Source of the DNA: Bryobacterales bacterium
GTDB taxonomy: Bacteria; Acidobacteriota; Terriglobia; Bryobacterales; Bryobacteraceae
Reading direction: 5' to 3'
DNA: 32,390 nucleotides
Assembly: GCA_003167255.1 (NCBI GenBank)
Contig: PMTR01000169.1
Span: 21,134 to 53,523, forward strand
Under the pieces are notes generated by a model, which saw only the letters and a program-made list of their open reading frames with translations, was not told where the DNA came from and did not search any database. Of this stretch, positions 23,858-31,391 are shown one piece after another. How positions within the stretch are numbered: position 1 is the first letter of the stretch; the number at the start of each line of letters is the position of its first letter. The translations under genes were made by a program, and so were the position numbers.

Positions 23858-23889
23858 AAGTCAGGAGTCAGAAGTCAGGAGTCAGAAGT
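23858..23889 (+). repeat. Short tandem repeat, 14-bp period
   Basis: AAGTCAGGAGTCAG occurs twice (23858-23871 and 23872-23885), followed by a further AAGT. It lies in the gap between two oxidoreductase genes, just before the ribosome site of the second. Such AGTCAGAAGTCAG tracts are common spacer repeats. Confidence 0.8.
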
Positions 23890-23910
23890 GCCCGGCGAGG
23901 AGCGTGCCGA

Positions 23911-25083
23911 ATGAAAAGGTGGAAAACGGCGGTTTTCGGAAGCGGTTTCATGGGGCGTGTTCACGTCGAGGCCCTGCGCCGCCTGGGATCGGTCGATCTC
24001 TATGAAATCGCCGATCAGGAGTTGGGCGCCGCGCGGCGGTTGGCCGCGCAGTTTCCGGTCAAACGGGTAGATACCGACTATCACCGGGTCCTCGAAGATC
24101 CCGCGCTCGACGCGGTACACATCTGCACGCCCAACGCGCTGCACTTCGCCATGGCCAAGGCCGCTTTGGATGCCGGCAAACACGTTCTGTGCGAAAAGCC
24201 TCTGGCCACTTCGGTAGAGGAAGCCCGCAAGCTGGTAGCCTTGGCGGCGCGCGCCGGACGCCGCAACTGCCTCAACCACAACCTGCGCTATTACCCCATG
24301 GTGCAGCAGATGCGGCGCTTGTGCGAAGCCGGAGAATTGGGCGAGATCCTGGTGGTTCAGGGAACCTATTCGCAGGACTGGCTGCTCTACGACACCGACT
24401 GGAACTGGCGCGTGGACTCGGCGGTCGGCGGGCCGTCGCGCTGCATGGCCGATATCGGCACGCACTTCTTCGATATGGCGGAACACGTCACCGGCCTGCG
24501 CGTTCGCTCGCTATGCGCCGACCTGCAGACATTTCACAAGACACGCAAGCGGCCCAAAGGCGCGGTCGAGACGTTTGCGGGCAAGCTGTTGCAGCCGGAA
24601 GATTATGACCAGGTCCCGGTAAAGACGGAGGATTTCGGCGCGGTGATCTTCCGCATGGGCGAACAGACGCGCGGGGCCATGACGGTCAGCCAGGTTTCGG
24701 CCGGGCGCAAGAACCGGCTGAGCATCGAGATTTACGGCTCCAAGAGTTCGGCCGCGTGGGACCAGGAACGGCCGGACGAACTGTGGATGGGCTGCCGGAA
24801 CACCGCCAACCGGGTGATGCTGAAGGACCCCAGCCTGCTCCTGCCGGGCGCGCGGCCATACGCCGACCTGCCGGGCGGCCACAGCGAAGGATATGACGAT
24901 ACCCACAAGCAGGTCTTCCGGCGCTTCTACGCCTCCCTCGGGAACACGGAGGCAGTGGTGGAGTATCCGCAGTTCCGCGACGGCCTGCGCCAGTTGACCA
25001 TTTTGCAGGCGGCGCTGGAGAGCCATGCGGCGCGCGCCTGGGTGGACGTTCCGGCACTGGAAAAGGAGAAGAGTTCATGTTGA
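23911..25083 (+). CDS. Cytoplasmic Gfo/Idh/MocA-family oxidoreductase
   Basis: A 390-residue protein from ATG at 23911 with GAGGAG (23897-23902) 8 bases before it. Unlike the other four family members here it has no leader. Motifs: TAVFGSGFMGRVHVEAL near 6-22, HICTPNALHFAMAKAALDAG, VLCEKPLATSVEEAR near 94-108, NHNLRYYPMVQQM, GPSRCMADIGTHFFDM. The longer frame from 23836 runs through the tandem repeat and is not used. Its stop overlaps the MFS transporter start by 7 bases, so uptake and oxidation are translationally coupled. It resembles inositol or glucose dehydrogenase-like enzymes. Confidence 0.92.
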   Translation: MKRWKTAVFGSGFMGRVHVEALRRLGSVDLYEIADQELGAARRLAAQFPVKRVDTDYHRVLEDPALDAVHICTPNALHFAMAKAALDAGKHVLCEKPLATSVEEARKLVALAARAGRRNCLNHNLRYYPMVQQMRRLCEAGELGEILVVQGTYSQDWLLYDTDWNWRVDSAVGGPSRCMADIGTHFFDMAEHVTGLRVRSLCADLQTFHKTRKRPKGAVETFAGKLLQPEDYDQVPVKTEDFGAVIFRMGEQTRGAMTVSQVSAGRKNRLSIEIYGSKSSAAWDQERPDELWMGCRNTANRVMLKDPSLLLPGARPYADLPGGHSEGYDDTHKQVFRRFYASLGNTEAVVEYPQFRDGLRQLTILQAALESHAARAWVDVPALEKEKSSC

Positions 25084-26213
25084 TCCTGGCGGCGGTACTG
25101 GCGATTTTCGTATACGGGGTGATCGCGGCGATGCTGGGCACCATCCTGCCCGGCCTGTCGGAGCGGTTTCACCTGACGCCCAATCAAAACGGGGTGATCG
25201 CATTCGCCCAGGCGCTGGGCTTGATGATCGCGTCGCTTGCGGTCGGGCCGCTGATTGACAACGAAGGCAAGAAGATCGGCCTGATCATCGGGCTGGCGCT
25301 GATCGCCCTGGCGCTGGTGTCGCTGCCCAAGGCAGGCGGATACGGCAGCATCATCGCGCTCCTGTTCATGCTGGGACTGGGCGGCGGCGTGGTGGTCACG
25401 GGAGCCAACGCCCTGGTGAGCGACGTCGGAGAAGCGCACCGCGGGACAGCGCTGAACCTGGTGAACCTGTTCTTCGGACTGGGTGGCATGGCGACGCCGT
25501 TTATTGCCGCCAACCTGCTCAAACGCGATTTGGTGAAACTCTGCTACGCCGCTGGTATGTTCGCGGTCATCGCCCTGGCGGTGCAGTGGGCGGCGCCCAT
25601 TCCGGGGCCCACCGGTGTGCAGAGCTTCGTGCTGGCCGATGCCGGCGCCGTGCTGGGCAAGCCCATCCTGCTGTTGTGCGGGCTGCTTCTGTTTCTGTAT
25701 GTGAGTTGCGAGGTGGGCATCTGGAACTGGCTGGCACAGCACCTCATCGCCCAGGGCATTCCGGAATCGCGCGCGCTGAACGTACTGTCGTTGGGTTTCG
25801 CGCTCGGTTTGCTGGTGGGCCGCGTGGCGGTTTCCCCCATCCTGATCACCGTGCCGCCGGCTACCGTCACGCTGGTGTCGGCAGTGGCCATGGCGTTGAC
25901 CAGCTACCTGGCGCTCAAGGCGCGCGATGTGAAGACCGCGTGGATCCTGGTGTTCATGGCCGGGTTGGCGATGGCTCCGGTCTTTCCCACCACGCTGGCC
26001 ATTGTGGGCGATGCCTTTCCCAGGATGACCGGCACGGCCATCGGCTTCGCCATCACCTGCGGCTGGCTCGGCCTGGCTGTCAGTTCGCGCATCATCGGAG
26101 CGATTGCCGGCGGAGATCCCAAGAGGCTGAAGAAGGCATTGCTGGTGATTCCGGCATTTTCCGTGGTGATGATCGCGATCAACCTGGCGATCCTGTCGGC
26201 GCTGCATAAATAA
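25077..26213 (+). CDS. MFS sugar transporter (FucP-like)
   Basis: A 378-residue protein with about twelve membrane helices. AAGGAGAAGAG precedes the ATG. The first helix (MLILAAVLAIFVYGVIAAML) leads to LPGLSERFHLTPNQNGVIAF and LAVGPLIDNEGKKIGL, the loop-2/3 motif of MFS carriers. GTALNLVNLFFGLGGMATPFI resembles the FucP/GlcP group of proton-sugar symporters. The gene overlaps the cytoplasmic oxidoreductase by 7 bases, and the isomerase gene follows 13 bases after its stop. It most likely imports the sugar that these two enzymes process. Confidence 0.87.
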   Translation: MLILAAVLAIFVYGVIAAMLGTILPGLSERFHLTPNQNGVIAFAQALGLMIASLAVGPLIDNEGKKIGLIIGLALIALALVSLPKAGGYGSIIALLFMLGLGGGVVVTGANALVSDVGEAHRGTALNLVNLFFGLGGMATPFIAANLLKRDLVKLCYAAGMFAVIALAVQWAAPIPGPTGVQSFVLADAGAVLGKPILLLCGLLLFLYVSCEVGIWNWLAQHLIAQGIPESRALNVLSLGFALGLLVGRVAVSPILITVPPATVTLVSAVAMALTSYLALKARDVKTAWILVFMAGLAMAPVFPTTLAIVGDAFPRMTGTAIGFAITCGWLGLAVSSRIIGAIAGGDPKRLKKALLVIPAFSVVMIAINLAILSALHK

Positions 26214-26226
26214 ATCGAGGTGATCC

Positions 26227-27186
26227 ATGAGAATCGGAGTATTCACACCGCTGCTGTCGCAGCTTCCGCTCGACGACGTACTGAAGAAGCTGAAGGCCAA
26301 GGGCATCGATACCGTGGAACTCGGTACCGGCAACTATCCCGGAGACGCGCATTGCAAGCTCTCCATGCTCGACGACGCTGCCGCGCTGGAAGCGTTCCGC
26401 AAGAAACTTGCCGGTCACGGCTTCTCCATCAGCGCACTGAGCTGTCATGGCAACCCTCTGCATCCCGATCCGGAGCGCGCCCGGCACGACCAGGAAGTGA
26501 GCCGCAAAACCATCGAGCTGGCCTCACGGCTCGGCGTGCCCGTGGTGGTCGATTTCTCAGGCTGTCCCGGGGATTCTCCCGGCGCGAAGCAGCCGAACTG
26601 GGTTACGTGCCCGTGGCCTCCCGACTATCTCGAGGTCCTCAAATGGCAGTGGAACGAGGTGGTGGCGCCGTACTGGACCAAGCACGCGGCGTTCGCCCGC
26701 GAGCGGGGCGTGAAGATCGCCATCGAAATGCACCCCGGCTTCGTGGTTTACAGTCCGGAGACCATGTTGCGGCTGCGCTCCATCGCCGGGCCAACAGTGG
26801 GATGCAACTACGACCCCAGCCATATGTTCTGGCAAGCGATTGATCCCATCGCCGCTATCCGGCTGCTGGGCGACGCCATCTTCCACGTGCACGCCAAGGA
26901 CACCCAGATCTATGAGCGGAACCTGCCCCTCACCGGCGTGCTCGACACCAAGCCATACACCGACGAGCGCAACCGCGCCTGGATTTTCCGCACCTGCGGA
27001 TACGGCCATGGCGCCGAATGGTGGAGTGAATTTGCTTCCACGCTGCGCATGTATGGCTATGATTACGTGCTGTCGATCGAGCACGAAGACAGCCTGCTTT
27101 CGCCGGAAGAGGGACTGACCAAAGCAGCGGACTTCCTGAATCGCATCATTCTGCGGGAGCCCCCGGCGGCGGCGTGGTGGGTGTAA
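26227..27186 (+). CDS. Cytoplasmic xylose-isomerase-like sugar phosphate isomerase/epimerase
   Basis: A 319-residue TIM-barrel protein, no leader, with GAGG ahead of the ATG. Strand-end motifs: MRIGVFTPLLSQ, IDTVELGTGNYPGD, SALSCHGNPLHPD, KIAIEMHPGF near 161, GCNYDPSHMFWQ near 200, IFHVHAKDTQI near 220 and YVLSIEHEDSL near 280. Glu, Asp, His and Glu at these places usually bind Mn2+ or a similar metal. Family knowledge: members catalyse aldose-ketose isomerisation, epimerisation or dehydration of keto-sugars. It ends the plus-strand cluster with transporter and oxidoreductase and likely handles the oxidised sugar. Confidence 0.92.
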   Translation: MRIGVFTPLLSQLPLDDVLKKLKAKGIDTVELGTGNYPGDAHCKLSMLDDAAALEAFRKKLAGHGFSISALSCHGNPLHPDPERARHDQEVSRKTIELASRLGVPVVVDFSGCPGDSPGAKQPNWVTCPWPPDYLEVLKWQWNEVVAPYWTKHAAFARERGVKIAIEMHPGFVVYSPETMLRLRSIAGPTVGCNYDPSHMFWQAIDPIAAIRLLGDAIFHVHAKDTQIYERNLPLTGVLDTKPYTDERNRAWIFRTCGYGHGAEWWSEFASTLRMYGYDYVLSIEHEDSLLSPEEGLTKAADFLNRIILREPPAAAWWV

Positions 27187-27220
27187 GCAAATCGCAAGCA
27201 GGCTGCGGGTAGTAGGTTTG

Positions 27221-28267
27221 TCAGTTGCCCATCCTCTTGATGGCCCCGAGGGGCGTCTGCAGCGTTCCGTCGTTGTTGATGTCGAAGCCGTAGGAAAAGG
27301 GCGTGAAGGAGCCGGCCTTGAACATCACAATATGGCCGCTGCCGGTCCAGCATTCGAATTCCATGGGACCCCCGAGTCCTTCGGTCACCGTCACCTTGCC
27401 GGATCGGAACACAACCGTCATGCCGGCCATGCCGGAGACGTGCTCCCACCGGCCATCATACTTGGCCGGGCAGGCCGTGAGTCCAGTCTTGGGAGCTTGA
27501 CCGGCCGGCCGGGCGCTGGGCGGCGCCGCCGTCGAAGGCCGCAGGTTCTCCGCGCCCGTGTCCACGGTCCGATCTCCGTCAAGGGCCGTCGTCTTTTCTC
27601 CCGGCAACTGGACGGTGTACCGGTTCAAGCTCTGCCCAACGATCTCACCTTCCATCCAACGGCCGTTGACCAGCACCTGCACTTTCTCGTGGAGATCCCA
27701 TTGCCCCATGGCGTGGTCTTGCGCCGTGAGTTTTCCCTGCCTGCGCACCTCGAAGGGCCAACTCTTGGAAATCTCGATCCCGTTATCCAGGCGCACGAAG
27801 TAAGTATTGCCCCTCACCTGGAGGACTGTTGCGTCTTGCCAGCCGGAGGTCAGGACGCGAACGCTGTCGCCCACTTTGAAGCCGCCCGGCCCGGTCTGCA
27901 CACTGGCCGCAGGTGGCGCTCCGGAACCGTTGCCGCCTGCTCCCGCACGCCCCTTAAACGGAGAAGCCGGCGGTGGAATCTCGCCGCGGTGGGGGTTGGC
28001 CTGCGCTTCGGCTGGCGTTTGCGCGTGGCATTTCGACGGGAGCAACGCAACCAGTTGCGCGCGCAGAGCCTCGCCTCGCTGGAACGCCTGCCCGTTCTTG
28101 TAATTCTGATAATCGCAGGCGCCGTTGGTGCTGTTGCACGAAAAGACTTTGAAGCTTTGGCCGTCCGCGCACACGTAAACAACATTCATTTGCAGCGCCG
28201 GAGCCTGCGCCAGCGCGCTAGCCGCCGGCACAGCCAAAAGCAGACTTCTTAAAAGAAATGCGCGCAT
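27221..28267 (-). CDS. Secreted protein with tandem SH3/Tudor-like repeats
   Basis: A 348-residue protein from ATG at 28265-28267, with GGAGGGGG just upstream. Signal peptide MRAFLLRSLLLAVPAASALA. A small N-terminal domain with two Cys (CNSTNGACDYQNY) and a Pro/Gly-rich linker precede two barrel-like repeats: VGDSVRVLTSGWQDATVLQV near 145 and HEKVQVLVNGRWMEGEIVGQ near 205, each followed by a YxVxL strand. Another linker leads to a C-terminal beta domain (GRWEHVSGMAGMTVVFRSG). The repeat type looks like Agenet/Tudor folds. It is convergent with the isomerase gene, 34 bases apart. Function unknown. Confidence 0.72.
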   Translation of the reverse strand: MRAFLLRSLLLAVPAASALAQAPALQMNVVYVCADGQSFKVFSCNSTNGACDYQNYKNGQAFQRGEALRAQLVALLPSKCHAQTPAEAQANPHRGEIPPPASPFKGRAGAGGNGSGAPPAASVQTGPGGFKVGDSVRVLTSGWQDATVLQVRGNTYFVRLDNGIEISKSWPFEVRRQGKLTAQDHAMGQWDLHEKVQVLVNGRWMEGEIVGQSLNRYTVQLPGEKTTALDGDRTVDTGAENLRPSTAAPPSARPAGQAPKTGLTACPAKYDGRWEHVSGMAGMTVVFRSGKVTVTEGLGGPMEFECWTGSGHIVMFKAGSFTPFSYGFDINNDGTLQTPLGAIKRMGN

Positions 28268-28529
28268 CTGAGCCCCCCTCCGTTCTCCATACGTCAGGGC
28301 GCACGGGAGGTTAGACATCCTGTGGCCCAGGAAGACGGTATTGCCGAAAGGATATCACAGAAAAACTGGACAGAATGCCATGGTTTCGCGGTTTCTGGTA
28401 TCGCGGAGCGCGAGTTTGGCTCCGCGCTGACAGCAACTCCTTCGCACGCCGCCGAATGTAAGCCGCCTGGTGCCCGCAACCATAGGCAGAAAGGAGTAAA
28501 ATAAGCACAGAAACTGAGGCTATCCGAGT

Positions 28530-28871
28530 ATGGCGAGAATCCAGCCTGTTTTGACACCGACTGAACTTGCACTGGTTGACCAGATGGCTGAGTTGACGGG
28601 ATCAAAGCGAACCGACGTGATCAAGAGCGCACTGGCCGTCTATCACTGGTTCATGCAGCAGGCTCTTGTCGGCAGCCGGGTGGTGGCGCACAAGGCTACC
28701 GGGGAAGAGGTGGCTCTCGAGACCGCGGAGCTTGCCGTCCTGGCAGGCAAGGGTAACCGCCTTGGCCCCGAAGAATTGGGCTTGCTGGCGAAGCGCCTCG
28801 CGGCAGCTTCGACTCCGGTGGAGGCGGCGGGGATCAGGGAGCGTCTGACGCGCGGCTTCTATGGGATCTAG
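28530..28871 (+). CDS. Small ribbon-helix-helix-like protein
   Basis: A 113-residue protein. The first ~45 residues (MARIQPVLTPTELALVDQMA, then ELTGSKRTDVIKSALAVYHW) fit a ribbon-helix-helix pattern: one strand, a helix and a second helix with TDVIKSAL. The middle has SRVVAHKATGEEVALETAEL, a beta segment often seen after RHH domains. The tail (LAAASTPVEAAGIRERLTRG) is helical. A second small gene follows 23 bases after the stop. A DNA-binding or antitoxin role is possible but unproven. Confidence 0.65.
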   Translation: MARIQPVLTPTELALVDQMAELTGSKRTDVIKSALAVYHWFMQQALVGSRVVAHKATGEEVALETAELAVLAGKGNRLGPEELGLLAKRLAAASTPVEAAGIRERLTRGFYGI

Positions 28872-28894
28872 GGCCGGGAATTAAGGATCAGGGT

Positions 28895-29137
28895 GTGCCG
28901 AGAGTCCGCCGCCAAAATGTTCCGCCCGCTCTGTTTCAGCATTTGCTCGATCTCGTTCAGAGCCGGAAGATTCCCGCATCTCAGTTAGAACTGCTGGCGA
29001 AGTGGCTCGACAGCGAGCCCGAGGTACCCGAGCGCCAGTGGTACAAGCGGTTCTCCGGTATGACAGTATGCGGCGAGCGGGAGCTGATCAAGACTTTTCT
29101 GCTCCCGGGTCAGGCGCCGAAAGGAAAGCATGTTTAG
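28895..29137 (+). CDS. Small hypothetical protein after the RHH-like gene
   Basis: An 80-residue protein starting at GTG (28895), with an AAGGATCAGGG run just before it. It starts PRVRRQNVPPALFQHLLDLV and contains QLELLAKWLDSEPEVPERQW and FLLPGQAPKG. The composition is protein-like and Trp/Leu-rich. Short proteins of this pattern seem to recur in related genomes, but no family name can be given. The order after an RHH-like gene recalls an antitoxin-toxin pair, but no nuclease motif is visible. Confidence 0.6.
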   Translation: MPRVRRQNVPPALFQHLLDLVQSRKIPASQLELLAKWLDSEPEVPERQWYKRFSGMTVCGERELIKTFLLPGQAPKGKHV

Positions 29138-29142
29138 TGAAA

Positions 29143-29916
29143 CCGGGCGTCGGCATGAGTGCCGACGTCTGGAGTTTCTACATTTGCCAAGCCCGAAGGG
29201 CGAAAGATCATAGCCCACGGCGTGAGCCGTGCGGAATAGCGGGAGAGAGATACAGAGCCCCGGAACGGGGCGAAAGGCCGGTTTCAGCCCCAGAGGTCGC
29301 GCTCATCGTAGGCCATTCCATGCTTTCGTAGGAATGTCAGGAATTCCTCTTGGAACGAAACCCGGCGATGGTGCTCTTGCTGCGCCGCGATGTAGTCCGT
29401 CACGTCAGCCGCTCGGGAGGCACTCACGGTGAAGGCGCCGTATCCAGCCTGCCAGCCGAACCGCTTCTGCTCCGGAAACTGTTCGTGCACCCAGCGAGAC
29501 GAATTGGTCTTCACGACTCTCAGCAAGTCCGCCATGGACTCCGTGGCAGAGATGTAAACCAGCAGATGGACGTGATCTGCCGGACCATTAATGATCAGCG
29601 GAACACCTTTTCGCTCTCTGACAATACCAGCCATGTACGGGAACAGTCGGGCGGCCAGCTCAGGTGACAAATCACAGGCACGGTTCTTCGTGGAAAAGAT
29701 GACGTGAACGAGCAGGGAAGCGAAACTGTGTGGCATAGACTTACGCCCCGTTCCGGGGCTACTGGGCCGATCCGTTGTGTCCCAACGGCTTGCGCCGTGG
29801 GCTATGATCTTTCGCCCTTCGCGCTTGGCGGCAATCCAAATGGATAGTGGACCGCCATGCACGGAATTCTCACCCAAAAATGTAGAAAATCCGGGCGTCG
29901 GCATGAGTGCCGACGT
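29143..29916. mobile_element. Complete-looking RAYT element with nested inverted repeats and direct hairpin ends
   Basis: A 774-bp unit around a RAYT gene. Outer 26-bp hairpin-forming direct repeats (29143-29168 and 29891-29916, core GCGTCGGCATGAGTGCCGAC) are identical. Inside them are three inverted-repeat pairs in nested order: 11 bp perfect (29175-29185 with 29878-29888), 42 bp at 39/42 (29189-29230 with 29785-29826), and 17 bp perfect (29256-29272 with 29744-29760). The 17-mers each fold as GCCCC-GGAAC-GGGGC. This is the layout expected of a REP/RAYT unit able to move or spread its ends. Confidence 0.85.
29284..29736 (-). CDS. IS200-like/RAYT tyrosine transposase
   Basis: A 150-residue Y1_Tnp protein from ATG at 29734-29736. 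MPHSFASLLVHVIFSTKNRA is the usual opening. HUH motif HVHLLVYIS near 69-77; the nucleophile Tyr is in ADVTDYIAAQQEHHRRVSF near 118-136, whose QQEHH segment is characteristic. Length matches compact IS200-type transposases (~150). It differs in type from the longer RAYT at 31-735. The frame extends far upstream through the repeat ends, but that part is not protein-like. Both flanks hold the repeats that define the element. Confidence 0.93.
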   Translation of the reverse strand: MPHSFASLLVHVIFSTKNRACDLSPELAARLFPYMAGIVRERKGVPLIINGPADHVHLLVYISATESMADLLRVVKTNSSRWVHEQFPEQKRFGWQAGYGAFTVSASRAADVTDYIAAQQEHHRRVSFQEEFLTFLRKHGMAYDERDLWG

Positions 29917-30107
29917 GGCACACACGAGTGCGCAATGCCACTTAGTTAGTCTTCGCGACAGCGCGGGGTTCGGACGTAAGTTGGAGGGCGGACCCCCTGG
30001 CGAGCGCGGGACGCCCTCGTCCCGCAGCCGGATCAGCGATATCAGCATCATGCAAACGCCGGCAGGCCGACGGGGGCGTCGGCCGCGGACCAGGGGGTCC
30101 GCCCTTC
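29737..30107. other. Gap between the RAYT and the NRAMP gene
   Basis: No gene is supported. It holds the right-hand repeats of the RAYT element (29744-29916), a short unique stretch with GAGTGCG words, and the 119-bp inverted-repeat unit at 29986-30104. Confidence 0.6.
29986..30104. repeat. 119-bp palindromic unit with 15-bp inverted ends
   Basis: GGGCGGACCCCCTGG (29986-30000) and CCAGGGGGTCCGCCC (30090-30104) are perfect inverted repeats. Between them are hairpins GCGGGAC-GCCCTC-GTCCCGC (about 30006-30025) and GCCGACG-GGGG-CGTCGGC (about 30066-30083). It ends 4 bases from the NRAMP-like stop, so it may work as that gene's terminator or be an inserted BIME-type REP. Confidence 0.8.
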
Positions 30108-31376
30108 TCACGTAACCAGCAGCGCCAAAGCCGCGGCGCTCATCACCGCGGCGCAGATCCATCCCAGCGCCTTGGCTCCCCGCCCGTTCGCGCGCGTGCC
30201 CATTACTTTCTTGTCGCTCGTCAGCAGCACCACCAAAACCACCAGCGGTGGCGCCAGCACACCATTCACCACGGCCGACCAGAACAGCATCTTCACCGCA
30301 TTCAACCCCGCAAAATCAAGAGCCAGCCCCACCACCATGGCGCCCGCAATCACCAGGTAGAATGGCGCCGCGCGGAGCGGCGTCCTGCTCAGCGAGTCTC
30401 CTCTCCACGACGCCGCTTCCGCAATGCCATAGGCGCAAGATCCCGCCAGCACCGGGACGCCCAACATGCCGGTTCCGATCAATCCCAGCGTGAACAGCCA
30501 ATATGCGCCCTGGCCTGCCAACGGCCGCAATGCTTCGGATGCCTGTTTGGCCGTTTCGATGTTGCGCACGCCATGCGCGTGCAGCGTCGCCGCGGTGGTG
30601 AGAATGATGAAGAACATGATCAGGTTGGAAAAGAACATTCCCGTTACCACGTCGGCCCTGGCCACGCTCAATTCCAGATTTGTGGAGCCGCGCCGCTGCG
30701 CCACGGTGGTCTTCCCGTGCTTCCGGTCTTCCTCCACTTCCTGCGACGCCTGCCAGAAAAACAGGTACGGAGAAATCGTGGTCCCCAGAATCCCCACCAG
30801 CACGGCCATGTAGGATCGCGTCCATTCCACATGCGGCAGAAAAGTTCCGTGCAAGACCGCGCCCCAGTCCGGCCGCGCCAGGAACGCTGTGATGACGTAA
30901 GCGAACAGCACCAGGGTCAGCCATTTGAAGACGCGCGCAATCAGACTGTAAGAAGTCCAAATCAACAGGCCGGTGATCAGCAGGGCAAGCAAGGGTGTCC
31001 AGTAATAGGACGGGATTCCCGTTACCATCCGCAGGGCATCGGCCATGCCGCCCAGATCCGCGCCGATATTGAACACGTTGGCGACAATCAGCAGCAGGCA
31101 TGCCGGCCACAGTACCCACCGTGGATACCGCAACCGGATGGCGCCCCCGAGCCCGCGGCCCGTCACCATTCCGAGCCGCGCGCACATCAGTTGCACCGCC
31201 GCCATCAGCGGGAAAGAAACCAGGGCCGTCCACAGGAAGGAATATCCGAAAACCGCGCCTGCTACCGAGTATGTGGAGATCCCCGAAGGATCGTCGTCCG
31301 CCGCGCCCGTAACCAGCCCCGGCCCGAGATTGGCAAAGAACCGCGGCACAACTCCGCGCTGTTTCGGTTGAGCCAT
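30108..31376 (-). CDS. NRAMP-family metal transporter of a divergent subgroup
   Basis: A 422-residue protein with about eleven helices; GGAGGG precedes the ATG. The first-helix motif is GPGLVTGAADDDPSGISTYS and the sixth-helix motif is ILGTTISPYLFFWQASQEVE. Classical Mn/Fe NRAMP proteins have DPGN and MPH at these metal-binding places; here DPSG and ISPY replace them, so the metal-ligating Met is absent. NRAMP-related magnesium transporters also lack this Met, making Mg2+ or another hard ion possible. The upstream gene in the same direction ends 15 bases before it. Confidence 0.88.
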   Translation of the reverse strand: MAQPKQRGVVPRFFANLGPGLVTGAADDDPSGISTYSVAGAVFGYSFLWTALVSFPLMAAVQLMCARLGMVTGRGLGGAIRLRYPRWVLWPACLLLIVANVFNIGADLGGMADALRMVTGIPSYYWTPLLALLITGLLIWTSYSLIARVFKWLTLVLFAYVITAFLARPDWGAVLHGTFLPHVEWTRSYMAVLVGILGTTISPYLFFWQASQEVEEDRKHGKTTVAQRRGSTNLELSVARADVVTGMFFSNLIMFFIILTTAATLHAHGVRNIETAKQASEALRPLAGQGAYWLFTLGLIGTGMLGVPVLAGSCAYGIAEAASWRGDSLSRTPLRAAPFYLVIAGAMVVGLALDFAGLNAVKMLFWSAVVNGVLAPPLVVLVVLLTSDKKVMGTRANGRGAKALGWICAAVMSAAALALLVT

Positions 31377-31391
31377 TCGGGTCCCTCCCGC

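Noticed and set aside
23836-23910. Longer N-terminus for the cytoplasmic oxidoreductase
   Set aside because: It would translate the 14-bp tandem repeat; a good ribosome site precedes the ATG at 23911.
24927-26333. 468-residue minus-strand open frame rich in Gln, Arg and His
   Set aside because: Composition is typical of antisense to a membrane protein gene; the MFS gene on the other strand explains the DNA.
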